Assembly (NCBI GenBank): GCA_030533445.1
Contig: CM060065.1
Coordinates: forward strand, 48,361,964-48,425,963
Direction of reading: 5' to 3'
Source: Cyprinodon diabolis
Taxonomy: Eukaryota; Chordata; Actinopteri; Cyprinodontiformes; Cyprinodontidae
Length of the DNA stretch: 64,000 nucleotides
Below the pieces are notes generated by a model. That model saw only the letters and a program-made list of their open reading frames with translations, was not told the origin of the DNA and made no database searches. Shown piece after piece: positions 13,276-24,835 of the stretch (the stretch's first letter is position 1; each line of letters starts with the position of its first letter). A program made the position numbers and the translations under genes.

Positions 13276-15020
13276 GTTGGTGTGCCTGTCCCTACCTTTT
13301 CCTTCCCCGTGTCCTTCCTACCTCCTTGGCCTGGATAAGGGTTTTCCAAAGCGCTATCGTCTAATGAAGAATTCAGCATAGAACAAATACTATTATTGCC
13401 TTATTTGGCAGATTACATCATGTTAGTTATAATTCGGTTAATTATATGGTTCTAATTCACATTTCCAGGCAAAGAAAATTAGACTGGATGCAGATGCAAA
13501 ACTAGACCTGTTTGAATGAGACACATTTCGTTTGATACATGCTGGGGAAGATTCTCAGTCATCTTGGTCATAGTCATTCCAACTGAATTAGTTAAAATAC
13601 AAGCCACTAGACTTTAGTTTCCAAGTTTTAAGACATTTCGCTTCCTATCCAGGAAGCTCTCTCATGCAAATTGAAATTAAAACTGAACCAAAATAAAACA
13701 AAAACAGGTCCACCCCTTAGTACAGGTACCCATTGCTAAGGGGTGAACCTGCTTTCAGTTCAAATTGCATGTTTTCTAGCCATAGCAAGGCTTTTGTTGG
13801 GCTACTCAGAACTCTAGACACTAATCTAGACATTTTGAAGTGAGAAAGTTTCCTGGATGGGAAGTGAATCGTCTTCAAACTTGGAAAGCAAAGTCCAGCG
13901 TTTTTTTGTTTTGTTTTTTTTTTGTTTGTTTTTTTAAATATTTTTTAACTTTGTTTGATGCAAACCTCTTAAAAATGAAAATGGTGCAACTGTACATAGG
14001 AAGAGTTAGACACTTTGGACATGAGGGACCACAGCTCCTTATCAGGCTGCAGGAAGGGACCTGCGGCATGAGGTCATTCAGCCTGGTTTCCAACCAGAGT
14101 CCATCTCTAGGAAAAGCTGCAGAAGCTTTGTTTCTGGACCTCCACCGGTTGGACATGTTTCCAGATTACATTTTTAACTGTCATTTTAGCTGTCAGGTAG
14201 AATATAGCTTCCAGACGAGACCAGGACAAGATGCTGGATGCAGATGGTTCTGGACCTGCTGCTTCTGCAACAGAGGAATTCAGGTAATGATCATTTATCA
14301 ATAGTCAATTTATCAATAGTTGGGGTTCATATGTGTTCAGTGGACTTTATGCAGAACTTTGGATTGTTTCCATCAAAGACTGAACCTCAACATAAGCGTC
14401 TGTCTCCTTCAAGAAAGAAACAATAGAAACATTTCTATTGGTCCTGAGGATTTTCTTAAAGTTTTTTTTAGTAACGTTCCTGCAAAGAGCTCTGCTGATA
14501 CAGAGGAGGACTGTGGTCCTACCTGATCCATGAGCTGAAACCTCCACATACTGTTTAGTTTGGAAACCTTTCCACAATTTCTAACAATTTAATAAATGTG
14601 TGACTCCATGAAAGGACAATACTGCATCATTTAAACAGGTTTAATAAAGAGAAGAAAAGGTCTAAATGAAAAGCAGTTTGATACTCGATGTTCTGCAGAA
14701 TCTCTGGAGCTCATCAAGGAGGCGCCCTGCAGAGACGAATCAGACATTACACCCAGTCAGGAACTGAAACCAATACCTCCCCAAATGAAGCACTGACTGC
14801 TATTCTGAGAACAGTTTCCGAATTAATTTATGAGGATCCTATTTCAGGCTGAAGCTGCAGTCTTTAGTTGCCTCTTATGACAGAACAAAAGCAGAACTTT
14901 GGTTCTCTTAGGTCTAAGCCTCTTTAAACAGACAGCAATACAGCCTCTGGTGACAATGGCAACAACGACAGCTTCATCCATCCATCCTGCTCTGCTGCAA
15001 AATCCTTTTCCTTCCAGCAG
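13276..15020. other. Unassigned intergenic sequence with dispersed-repeat traces
   Basis: AAGATTCTCAGTCATC at ~13549 and the block with TGGATGGGAAGTGAA at ~13854 also occur, slightly changed, at ~41584 and ~41704, so an old dispersed repeat is present. T-rich tracts lie at 13901-13946. No gene is supported; the 154-codon frame at 13840-14304 shows no recognisable domain. Confidence 0.4.
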
Positions 15021-16268
15021 ATAGAAGAGCTATGAACAGATTGAGGAATTACGAACAGATGGAGGAACTATGACTTGATGGATAAACTATGAATAGATGG
15101 AGGAACTACGAACAGATAGAGGAACTATGAACAGATAGAGGAACTATGAACAGATGGAGGAACTATGTACAGATGGAGGAACTATGAACAGATGGAGGAA
15201 CTATGAACAGATGGAGGAACTATGTACAGATAGAGGAACTATGAACAGATGGAGGAACTATGAACAGATGGAGGAACTATGAACAGATGGAGGAACTATG
15301 TACAGATAGAGGAACTATGAACAGATGGAGGATCTATGTACAGATAGAGGAACTATGAACAGATGGAGGAACTATGTACAGATAGAGGAACTATGAACAG
15401 ATGGAGGAACTATGAACAGATGGAGGAACTATGTACAGATAGAGGAACTATGAACAGATGGAGGAACTATGAACTGATGGAGGAACTATGAACAGATGGA
15501 GGAACTATGAACAGATGGAGGAACTATGACTTGATGGAGGAACTATGAACAGATGGAGGAACTATGAACAGATAGAGGAACTATGAACAGATGGAGGAAC
15601 TATGAACAGATAGAGGAACTATGAACAGATGGAGGAACTATGTACAGATGGAGGAACTATGACTTGATGGAGGAACTATGAACAGATGGAGGAACTATGA
15701 ACAGATAGAGGAACTATGAACAGATGGAGGAACTATGAACAGATAGAGGAACTATGAACAGATAGAGGAACTATGAACAGATGGAGGAACTATGTACAGA
15801 TAGAGGAACTATGAACAGATGGAGGAACTATGTACAGATAGAGGAACTATGAACAGATGGAGGAACTATGTACAGATAGAGGAACTATGAACAGATGGAG
15901 GAACTATGAACAGATGGAGGAACTATGTACAGATGGAGGAACTATGAACAGATGGAGGAACTATGAATTGATGGAGGAACTATGAACAGATGGAGGAACT
16001 ATGAACAGATGGAGGAACTATGACTTAATGGAAGAACTATGAACAGATGGAGGAACTATGAACAGATGGAGGAACTATGAACAGATGGAGGAACTATGAA
16101 CAGATAGAGGAACTATGAACAGATAGAGGAACTATGAACAGATGGAGGAACTATGTACAGATAGAGGAACTATGAACAGATGGAGGAACTATGTACAGAT
16201 AGAGGAACTATGAACAGATGGAGGAACTATGAACAGATGGAGGAACTATGAACAGATGGAGGAACTTT
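15021..16268. repeat. 19-bp minisatellite, array part 1
   Basis: Tandem units of GAACTATGAACAGATGGAG, about 65 copies, with recurring variants (GATAGAG for GATGGAG, TGTACAG for TGAACAG, TGACTTGATGG). The mixed variant order suggests unequal exchange or slippage. The array is interrupted by an insertion at 16269 and resumes at 17487. Confidence 0.95.
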
Positions 16269-17486
16269 GGCTCTGTTCGAAAACCTAGGACGCATCCTTA
16301 GAAGGCCAGATTCGAAGGCCGATTACGTCATAGCGCGGCGCCGAGGTCTGGTCGGATTCCAAGAGTCCTCGTTATGCGGCCTTAAAATGCGTCCTTCTTT
16401 TTGCCCGATTTGAAGGACGGGTCCGATGTATCCTCGGTATTCTTGGATATCCCAGGATTCATTGCGAGACCAAGCAAGCTGTGATCAGAGGAAAGGTTAC
16501 TTGGTGCCGAACAGTGGTGAAAATTGGAAGTTCAGTTTAATATAATACAACTCTGTGAATAGTTCCGTCTGAAATGAATGAAAATAGTTGTTTTAATGGT
16601 TATTGAGTCAGATATGTGGCGGTAATGTTTGATTTATCTAAAGGTTTTAATCTGTTACTGATTAAATGGGTTTGGCTGTAATTTAAGGACAGATTCTAAT
16701 ATATTTGCAGGGTGGGGACTATAAATCGGATAAGATTTTTATCTTTTTATTGCTGTTTTGCACAATATGCTTAACTTCTTATTTTTTGTTGTTGAATATT
16801 AGAGATTTTGCAGATACATTTTTTATAAATACATTGTTTAGATTTACTTATATCTTTCTACCCATTTTATATAATAGAACAGAAAATCCCTTTATTGTCC
16901 CACAATGGGCAGATTTACAGCATCAGAAAGATAATTGAAAATGGTCACACAAATGTGAACCTTAGAAAAATGTATAAGAATGACATAATAGGGAAGAGTT
17001 AAAATATAAACAATAAAATACTGTAAAGTGCTTTAACAGTATAAAACTGGAGAATAAATAACCAATATACAGCTATGGACATTTTTACAGTGATGGATAT
17101 TTTAAAATAGCGGCAACATCAGAGATATGCAAAATGACAGCAGCATGTTATTTAACTGACTAAGGTTTCTATCATTACATTTGATTTTATTTGTTCCTGC
17201 TCCCGGCGGTTGGAACATTTATTCCACTCTGGATTCTTGTGAGTGTAAAAAAAGAAATAAATAAACAGTTTTGAAAACTTCTGTATTCATTCTTTTCCTG
17301 CTTTGTGTGTAAACGTTCACGGTTGCTAAGCAACAGAGCATACGGCGGTAAAACCCGCCGAAGGGTAGACGTGGTCGAATTCACAGCCAAAACTCTTCCG
17401 GTCTCCTTATTTTCAAGGACTTCGAAGGATCCAGTCTAGGTAGACCGCGTCCTTGGAGGATGCGTCCTAAGTTTTCGAACAGAGCC
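16269..17486. mobile_element. Harbinger-like non-autonomous element inside the minisatellite
   Basis: Ends GGCTCTGTTCGAAAACCTAG and, reversed, GGCTCTGTTCGAAAACTTAG form inverted repeats of about 29 bases with one mismatch. The flanks are TTT (16266-16268) and TAT (17487-17489); against the minisatellite consensus the lost site is TAT, suggesting a 3-bp duplication as in PIF/Harbinger. The 1218-base interior is AT-rich and contains no transposase. Confidence 0.7.
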
Positions 17487-17899
17487 TATGACTTGATGGA
17501 TAAACTATGAATAGATGGAGGAACTATGAACAGATGGAGGAACTACGAACAGATGGACGAACTATGAACAGATGGAGGAACTATGTACAGATGGAGGAAC
17601 TATGAACAGATGGAGGAACTATGTACAGATGGAGGAACTATGAACAGATGGAGGAACTATGAACAGATGGAGGAACTATAAACATATAGAGGAACTATGA
17701 ACAGAAGGAGGAACTATGAATTCATGGAGGAACTATGAAAGGATGGAGGAACTATGAACAGATGGAGGAACTATGAATAGATGGAGGAACTATAAACATA
17801 TAGAGGATTTATGAACAGAAGGAGGAACTATGAATTCATGGAGGAACTATAAACATATAGAGGAACTATGAACAGATGGAGGAACTATGAACAGATGGA
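17487..17899. repeat. 19-bp minisatellite, array part 2
   Basis: Continuation of the 15021-16268 array after the inserted element, about 21 units, with a local higher-order variant (TATAAACATATAGAGG and GAATTCATGG). It runs directly into a fragment of the DAPK2 last exon. Confidence 0.93.
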
Positions 17900-17990
17900 G
17901 AAGGTGGAGGCATCTAAGAGGAGCCTGCAGGATGAGATGCAGTTTTAGCCTCACTGCCGTCAGATCCTGAAAACAGAGGCAGGGTTCAGA
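17900..17990 (+). pseudogene. Displaced fragment of the DAPK2 terminal exon
   Basis: GAAGGTGGAGGCATCTAAGA, then GAGCCTGCAGGATGAGATGCAG, matches 11138-11179 of the DAPK2 last exon (KVEASKRTLQDDMQ) with few changes. After a ~8-base deletion it continues with GCCTCACTGCCGTCAG versus GCCTCGCCGCTGTCAG. The deletion creates a stop (TAG), so it is non-functional. Its position, abutting the minisatellite, suggests a local partial duplication of the gene's 3' end. Confidence 0.8.
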
Positions 17991-18199
17991 AATAGAGACA
18001 ACATAAAGAAGCAGATTAGATTGGCCACATTGAGCTTCTTCAAATGCCCTTCAACTTCTCCCACTCAGAGTAAATGAAACTCCAACCAGCCGACATGAGC
18101 TTTAGAGATAAGATAGGAGCTGTTTCTGAGGCTGGGCTGCTCTCCGTCTGTGTCGACCCGATAACAGCAGCTTCTTCACGTCCCTGCAGACAGAGCAGG

Positions 18200-18335
18200 A
18201 AGGTGTAGGCAGAGCTGACAGAGTGGGCAGTGCAGAGTGGGGACAGTGTGGACAATGTGGAAGTTGTGGAGAAAGTGGACAGTGTGGACAGTGCAGAGTG
18301 CAGACAGTGGGGAAGGTGTGGACAGTGCATTCCTG
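18200..18335. repeat. Imperfect GTGGACAGTGTGGA repeat
   Basis: A short G-rich array of units such as GGACAGTGTGGACA and GTGGACAGTGCAGAGT. Antisense frames rich in CPHCP arise from the repeat and are not genes. Confidence 0.7.
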
Positions 18336-19027
18336 TCCACAGGACAAAAGCAGTCATCCTTGCACCATGACTGAAAGTGATAATAATACTTTCTTTAAGA
18401 GGCGCATCTCTGGAAACTCAAGGCCACTGTAGAAACCGAGATAAAAACACATCAATGGCAATAACAACATTTAAAACCCAGAATCACCCATAAGACAAAT
18501 ATGTTTTAAAGAGACTTTAAGAGAGATTTCCTGAGGAGAACTGAAGTGTTTCTAAAGGCAGCTTCATTCATATGGCCTCAGCAGCTCCTCTGGTAGGCAG
18601 AAGAAGAGCCTGAACTCTCTTCCCTTTGCAGCAACAAAACAAAACAAGGAGCGTGTCTCCACGTGTCCAGTGACAGACATTAAGCCCCGCCCTCCCTTCA
18701 CTCACAAACTCTGAAGTCTCATTTCTTCTTATCATCACAGCTTATTTTTTTAATATATATATATAAATATATATATTAAACATATAATAGTGTAGAAAAC
18801 TTTCAACTATTAGATTTTTTTTTACATATTTTGTAGCAGCATTAGCTAAAATAGACTGAGACTCAAGTAAAAATTAAAAGTAGCCAATCAAGAAATTACT
18901 CCAGAGTAAACGTACTTGAAAAGAAAGCTGCTGAAGCACCGAGTAACTAATCATAACATCTGATTAATATTTTTAAATAATGTAATTACATGGACAAATA
19001 CATCATCATCCCGACTGTTTGTTTATG

Positions 19028-19690
19028 AGAGGTGAGACAGAGGGTAAAAGAGTGAGACAGACGGACAGAGAGTGAGTCAGAGGGACATAATGTGAGACAA
19101 AAGGATTGAAAGTGAGACAGATGGACAGAGAGTGAGACAAAAGGACAGAGTGTGAGTCAGAGGGACAGAGCGTGAGACAGAGGGACAGAGGGTGAGACAA
19201 AAGGACAGAGTGTGAGTCAGAGGGACTGAGAGTGAGACAGAGGGACAGAAAGTGAAACAGAGGGACACAGTGTGAGACAGAGGGACAGAGAGTGAGACAG
19301 ATGGACAGAGAGTGAGACAGAGGGACGGAGAGTGAGACAAGGGGAAATAATCTCATACAAAAGGACAGTGTGTGAGACAGAGGGACAGAGAGTGAGACAA
19401 GGGAAAATAATGTCATACAAAAGGACAGCATGTGAGACAGAGGGACAGAGAGTGAGACAAGGGAAAATAATGTCATACAAAATGACAGCGTGTGAGACAG
19501 AGGGACAGAGAGTGAGACAAAATGACAGAGTGTGAGACAGAGGGACAGAGAGTGAGACAAAAGGAGAGAGGGTGAGACAGAGGGACAATGTGAGACAGAG
19601 GGACAGTGTGAGACGGAGGGACAGAGGGTGAGACAGAGTGACAGTGTGAGACAGAGGGACAGGGAGTGAGACAGAGGAACAGGGATGCAA
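19028..19690. repeat. 20-bp minisatellite
   Basis: About 33 tandem units of GAGTGAGACAGAGGGACAGA with variants (ACAAAAGGACAG, AAATAATGTCATACAAAAGG). Both strands are open in places, giving SLSVPLSHTLS-type repeats on the minus strand up to 237 codons, but codon content follows the repeat and no start or domain supports a gene. Confidence 0.93.
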
Positions 19691-20455
19691 GAGGGGCGGC
19701 GGCATGTCAGCCTGAACACAGACCGATCTGCTGCTGCTGTCTGGCTGAAACCCCGCTAGTTTGTTTTGTAAGCTCTGCACACAGGTGGAAGAAGAGGAGG
19801 GAAAAGAGGAGGGAGAGGAAGGAGAAGAGGAAGAGGAGGAGGCCTTTTACTTTAACAGTGAGTGAGCTTTATTAATCGAAGTTAGCTTTCGATTCGATGC
19901 AGTAAAGGGCTGTTCCGCTGTTTTTAATGACCACCTTCTTTTAATCACCATTAAACGAGAATATTTATACACTTAAATAGAATATTCATTCATAATCCTG
20001 GGAATAAAACAGTAATAAATCAATTATGCTGGTAGAGCATCCATTATAATAATATAAAATGTATCTGCCCTTTTTGAGCTTCATTTTTAGTGATAATTTG
20101 CTATTAGCAGTAACTTTAACAGTAACACCGCCCTGATCTCATCAACTGTGGACAAGTTTCAAGGAACAACAGTTCCTGTTCTGTATTTTTGTAAATTATT
20201 TCTACATTAATGCGTTTTAAAAATGATATGATTTGATCTGGGTTGATTAAGAGTTCAAAAGAAAACATTTAATAGAACAAAAAAATAAAATGAAACATTG
20301 TGAGTTCTGACTACATACTACACACTACAAAGGTATTAATGCTTGGTGTTTAACCGTCAACAGTTCTTTAAAAATTATTATTTGGCTAACAGGAGCGCTG
20401 TAGTACACTGAGCTTATTATTATTATTATTATTGTTTTGTTTGTAAATTTGCTTT
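19691..20455. other. AT-rich intergenic sequence
   Basis: An AGGAGG-rich purine run (19785-19845) and a TTATTATTATTATT run (20416-20433) are the only notable features. No gene is seen. Confidence 0.45.
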
Positions 20456-20647
20456 ATTTGGCCGAAAAGTGCGGGCTAGCCCTTTAACAGCGAGAACGAG
20501 TCGGAAGCTAACTTCAGCTACTTTAGCCGATAGCTGCCACTGCTAGCTGTAGCCGAGCGCTGTGATGCAGCAGATAACCAAGCTAACACTGACCCCAAAA
20601 GGTCTGCTTTTATAAACTGGGGCACTTTGGACCGGTCTACTTGCTGG
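20456..20647 (+). promoter_or_regulatory. Candidate HERC1 first untranslated exon and promoter area
   Basis: This is a comparatively CpG-rich, non-repetitive island in an AT-rich flank. It ends in TTGCTG/GTAAGC, a good donor, and would splice to the acceptor TGCTTCCAG before 25727. HERC1 needs at least one untranslated exon upstream because its start codon lies 26 bases inside an exon that begins at an acceptor. Transcript evidence is lacking, so the exon bounds are a guess. Confidence 0.35.
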
Positions 20648-20965
20648 TAAGCTGTTTTAAATCCTTTTATTGGAGCTCCGCTGGAAGGTGTCACCGCTCT
20701 GTTCGGCTGGTTTCTGAAGCTTTATCTGTTTTAATGGGAAGGAGTTAGCTTAAATTAGCAACAGCAGCAGCGCTGCTTGGTTAAAACCTGTATTTTTGGT
20801 TCCGTCAGTAACCTCATTGTCAACAAACTGGTGCCGTCGGAGCTCTTAACAGAACCCGGACAGGCCGCTAAGGTTACTGGGCTTAGGGTCAGGTCTGTAC
20901 TGGGAACCAGTCTGCTGTGGAGCTGTCAGATTGGTGCAACTGTTGGTAATAATAGCAGCAGAAAC

Positions 20966-21024
20966 CGAGGTTCTGGACTCTGTTCAGCCGTTTCTGGACT
21001 CTGTTCAGCCGGTTCTGGACTCAG
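20966..21024. repeat. Three-copy 20-bp tandem repeat
   Basis: TTCTGGACTCTGTTCAGCCG occurs about three times in tandem with minor changes. It is short and probably neutral. Confidence 0.8.
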
Positions 21025-21366
21025 CCGGTCCGTTGGGCTCCTAACAGACCCAGAACTGAGGTTGCAGATGAGTTTCTGTCAGTCACTGTGTTTTTGTCTA
21101 ATCTGTAATGGATTATCAGCCTGTTCTCATGTGGCTGTAAATCTGCATTCATGCAAAATAAGCGCAGCATGTCGCCAGTAAAAATGCGTAAAATGGGAAT
21201 GTGAGTGAAGCGAATGATTTTTAGTTGTGAACCAGACTGGGAGCTCTGACCCAGCCCTGTCACTGCTCTTACATAACCAGCTGCTGCCAGCATTTTCCTC
21301 TCAGCCTTTCAGCACAGAGCAGGAAGCCGCAGCCGGGAAAATAGTCCCATCATTACTTGGCCCTGT

Positions 21367-21570
21367 TCACCAGAGCTCAGATGGATTCAGGTCTGGACTT
21401 TGACTAGGCCATTTGAACCTGTGAATCTGCTGCAATCTAAGCAAGGAAGCTGAAGAACTGAGTATCCGGTGGACTTGAAGAAATGAGCCCTGATCCAAAC
21501 CATCCCACTGATGCGCTGGTTTTAGGCTTCTTCTCCTGCTGGGAGGGGAACCACCAACAGCTACCACCAA
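21367..21570 (-). pseudogene. Tc1-type transposase fragment
   Basis: The minus-strand frame starts near its stop-free edge with KWPSQSPDLNPSELW, the segment around the third catalytic residue of Tc1 transposases. It includes part of the region downstream of it. The rest of the element is not recognisable. An unrelated family from the intact copies in this window. Confidence 0.6.
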
Positions 21571-21600
21571 ATTTAGGCCCTTCTATCTTCCCATCAACCC

Positions 21601-22095
21601 CCAATCAATCCACTTTATTTATACAGCACATTTAACAACAGTAAAAGTTTCCAATGTGCTGTACATAACAAATAGTAAACAACAATATATAAACACAATA
21701 CAACAATAAATAATCTAAAAAGGACACAGAGGACCACACAAACTACACAGTGTTAAATGCGTAAAAGAATAAAAGTGTTTCTTTAGACGAGAATTAAAAC
21801 ACTCCACCGTAGAGGCAGTCCGTATATGGAAAATGGCCAACTACAGAAAAGGCTCTGTCCCCTCTGGTTTTAAGCCCCGTCCTAGGCACTATTAACTGAA
21901 GATGGCCCTCGGACCTCAGATCACGTGCTGGAGAATAAATCTGGAGGAGATCAGGGATGTATTGAAGAGTCATCCCATTCAGGGCTCTAAACACAAACAA
22001 TTAAAGCTTAAAATCAATTCTAAAACGAACAGGGAGCCAAAAGAAAGACGCAAGAACTGGTGTAATGTGTTGATGTTTTTAGGCTGACAGGAAAG
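21601..22095 (-). mobile_element. LINE 3' fragment (L2-like, second family)
   Basis: Minus-strand translation gives FRALNGMTLQYIPDLLQIY and IVPRTGLKTRGDRAFSVVG, the C-terminal end of an L2-group RT protein distinct from the family at 317-1397. The 3' end holds TTTATTTATACAGCACATTT (reversed). Confidence 0.75.
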
Positions 22096-22667
22096 GGGGA
22101 TTTGAACCGTACTAAATTATGCTTCTGACGAATAGCCTCTGCAACCGTCAAATCTGTCTCTGTGCCCCTCAAAAATATCCTGACTACGCGTCAGACGGTC
22201 GCAAACCTGCGCAGACCTCAAGCGGAAGTGCGCAGACAAAAAGCAGCTGTGATCGGTCCTCCTTTCCGGCTGTCTGTTTGGTCGTCCTTCTCGATTCCGT
22301 GCCAGGGCGCACCATTTTTTAAAAACTGAGGAACAACTAAGATGGACAACCATGTTAATCGAGGAGGTTCGCTTCATTAACAGAACCTGTTCCTCTTCGA
22401 TGTCTAGCAACTTTAGATCCATCACTGTGACCGTGATATCTTGCAGATGCACCATTGTTGTGGTGCAACAATGGTGCCAAAGTTCTCGTGATCATCCGCC
22501 GAAGTTCTCGTGAGTTCTCGAATAGACTCCCCCTTGCATTTTGGCGGGAAACTGCTGTGCGTCCCTAGAAATTCCAGTCCGACGGTGCAGAAGCATACCA
22601 GCAAAACTGGTTTAGCGACCAGACCCAAGCCGCATTTGATGTGTGCGGATGCAGAAATCTAATCTGC
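22096..22667. other. Unassigned sequence
   Basis: No gene recognised. A 112-codon antisense frame (22117-22455) and GC-rich pieces such as GGCGGGAAACTGC are without known motifs; a decayed transposon is possible. Confidence 0.35.
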
Positions 22668-22716
22668 CCTTAAGGCGTCCGTACATGGGTCGTGTGCGCT
22701 AACCTCTGCTCCACCA
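22668..22716 (-). repeat. tRNA-derived SINE head fragment
   Basis: Read in reverse, GGTGGAGCAGAGGTTAGCGC with ACACGACCCATGTACGGACG resembles the head of the SINE at 24350-24507. Only the first ~45 bases are present. Confidence 0.5.
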
Positions 22717-23904
22717 AAACGCGCCCAAAGGACATAATTTCGTGTTCTTCCTGCAAGCAGCCAGATCCTCTTGAACTAAACTAGAGCGTCTTTGTCTTTC
22801 AGCTGTTGATGGATTTTGTCTCAGGATTTCATTGATTGATCTAAAAGTGAGCAGCAACCCTTTCAAGCTTTCTTTAGGTTCTTCGAGGTCCTGGAGGTCT
22901 CTCTTGGGAGCCTTGCTGCTTTTTTTAAGAGTTTCAGTCCAGCAGAGGTGAAAGAATAGCTACCAGAACCATGTTTACCATTCTAAAGAGGAGCAGACAC
23001 ATTTTAGTCAAACTGGACCAAACCATGTATGGTTTTCACTGGATTCTACCGGTCTATCAGACGCAGCTTATCTGCTGCAGACGCTCCAACCTTTGGTCTC
23101 AACACTTTCAGCCTCCTCATATTTGTAGAGACATTTTCCTCACCATGCTGAGGAAGAGTGACCTTCCTCCTGGGGTGATTCATCTGAGGAGATTTAGAAA
23201 CTAATACTTCATTCCTGCTCAAATCCTCTGCAGTAAACGCTCAGCTTTATACTGCTTCCAGGTGTAGATGTTCTCCTCTCCTGGCAAAGACACCAGACCT
23301 GGTTAAGATTGATCAGGACAGGAGTTACAGCCCACTCTGGGGTTTTCTAAGGTGGTCCTAATCTGCAGGATTCAGTCCTTAGAGCCGATTTAGGCTGAAA
23401 ATGTTAGCACCCATCAGAAGTTTGGTTGATGGTCACCAGACCCCGACCCTCAAAGGTCCAAACTGTACACTGGATCCAGGTGGTCCTGCTGGACCTGAAG
23501 GTGATGGATTTAACTGATCGGACCTTGGCTCCGCTTGAATGGGAATCCTCACCATCACACTGTTCAAGCAGGGCGAGTATTTCCTGTTAGGAGCCTGCAG
23601 GTTAAAACCTACTGGATCGGGGAGACGCTGCAGTGAGATCAGCCTGTGGCGTCAGATTTCCTAAACCCAGAAATAAATCCATTTTAATCAAGGCGGAATA
23701 ATAATTTTTTATCTAAATGTACCTTTTAAATGTATGTATAACAGTTGTGATTCCAGCTAATAGTTTATGGGCTTAAATATGACGTGACTCATAATTCTGT
23801 TACTCTCAGTCACTCTTCTAAATGGGAAATGAGGCAATTTTCTTCCATTAATGTTGAAAAAAACACGTTTCGAAAATGTAATTAAAAAAGATACAATCTA
23901 GAAT
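22717..23904. other. Unassigned HERC1 upstream sequence
   Basis: No gene or clear repeat is recognised. It contains low-level similarity to transcribed-looking text, such as frames at 22971-23204, but no domain. Confidence 0.35.
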
Positions 23905-24220
23905 TGAAAATTTGTATCTATGCTTCTTTTTCTATGTCTGCTTCTGTCTCCTTGAACCCCAGTGGGCCTCAGCAGATGGCCGCTCACACCGAGTCTGGTT
24001 CTGCTGGAGGTTTTTTTCTGTTAAAACTGAGTTTTTCCTCTCCACTGTCGTTACAAGCATGAGTCGATGCAACCAACTGGTTTTCCTTAGATAGAAAACC
24101 TTTAATCAATCTGACCGTATGATCTTATTGAACTGTAAAGTGCCTTCTGATGATGTGTGTTGTGAATTGGTGCTATAGAAATAAACTGAATTCAATTCAT
24201 TTGAATTTCAATTAAAAAGA
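23905..24220 (+). mobile_element. L2 LINE 3' fragment
   Basis: Plus-strand copy of the same 3' end as 317-1397: CTTGAACCCCAGTGGGCCTC, then GGTTCTGCTGGAGG, the CTCTCCACTGTCG block, and the terminal AACTGAATTCAATTCATTTG tail. Confidence 0.8.
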
Positions 24221-24349
24221 TTTTAAGAATTATTGTTTTATTGGATTTTATTTGAATATTTTGCAGATCTTTCATATAAAAAAAAAAGTTCAGATTAAAA
24301 TTTCCCAGATCTTATTTATTTTTAAAATCTTTTGTAATTTTCGTGTTTA

Positions 24350-24507
24350 CGGAACTAGTGGCTCATTTTTCTGACAGTAGGAGGGTATGAGAGACGGGGA
24401 AAGACATGCGGCAAAGGATCACTGGCCGGATTCGAACCCGGGTCGGCCGCATCGAGGACTAAGGCCTCTGTATATGGGTTGTGCGAGCTAACCACTGCGC
24501 CACCTGC
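24350..24507 (-). repeat. tRNA-derived SINE
   Basis: On the minus strand the head reads TGGCGCAGTGGTTAGCTCGC, a pol III A-box context, followed by the B-box GGTTCGAATCC. The tail (CATGTCTTTCCCCGTCTCTC) is the tRNA-unrelated body. Such elements are copied by LINE machinery. It is not a functional tRNA: the arms do not fold as a cloverleaf. Confidence 0.8.
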
Positions 24508-24667
24508 AAACCCCAGGTTTTATACACTTTTACATTTGTCTTTCCAGATTGAGATTTAGGAGTTGCATTGTTTTCAGATTGCCTCTTGCTGGTCACTTTC
24601 TCTTCACTTTAAGCCCAGTAAAAACATTCTCACTAACCTGCGGACTAATAGAAATGCATCTTCAATT

Positions 24668-24835
24668 CCATTCAGTTTATTTCTATATCACCAATTCACG
24701 TCATCTCAGGTCACTTTATTCAACCAGATCATCCAGTCAGATTGATTCAAAGTTTTCTATCTAAGGAAAACCAGCTGATTGCATCGACTCATTGACTCTT
24801 CAGCAATCCCTCACCCTAAGCATGGTGTCATCTTC
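24668..24835 (-). mobile_element. L2 LINE 3' fragment
   Basis: Carries the reversed TTCAGTTTATTTCTATA end, ATTCAACCAGATCATCCAGT and TTTTCTATCTAAGGAAAACC blocks seen in the other copies. Confidence 0.75.

Noticed and set aside
15021..17899. A CRISPR-like array because of regular spacing
   Set aside because: Units are tandem with no unique spacers, the host is a vertebrate, and variants fit minisatellite turnover.
18102..18357. Antisense frames rich in CPHCP
   Set aside because: They come from a GTGGACAGTGTGGA repeat, not a cysteine-rich protein.
19006..19719. 237-codon minus-strand frame rich in SLSVPLSHTLS
   Set aside because: It is the translation of the 20-bp minisatellite, with no domain, and other frames are equally open.
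24350..24507. A tRNA gene on the minus strand
   Set aside because: A-box and B-box are present but there is no complete cloverleaf and a SINE body follows; it is a tRNA-derived SINE.
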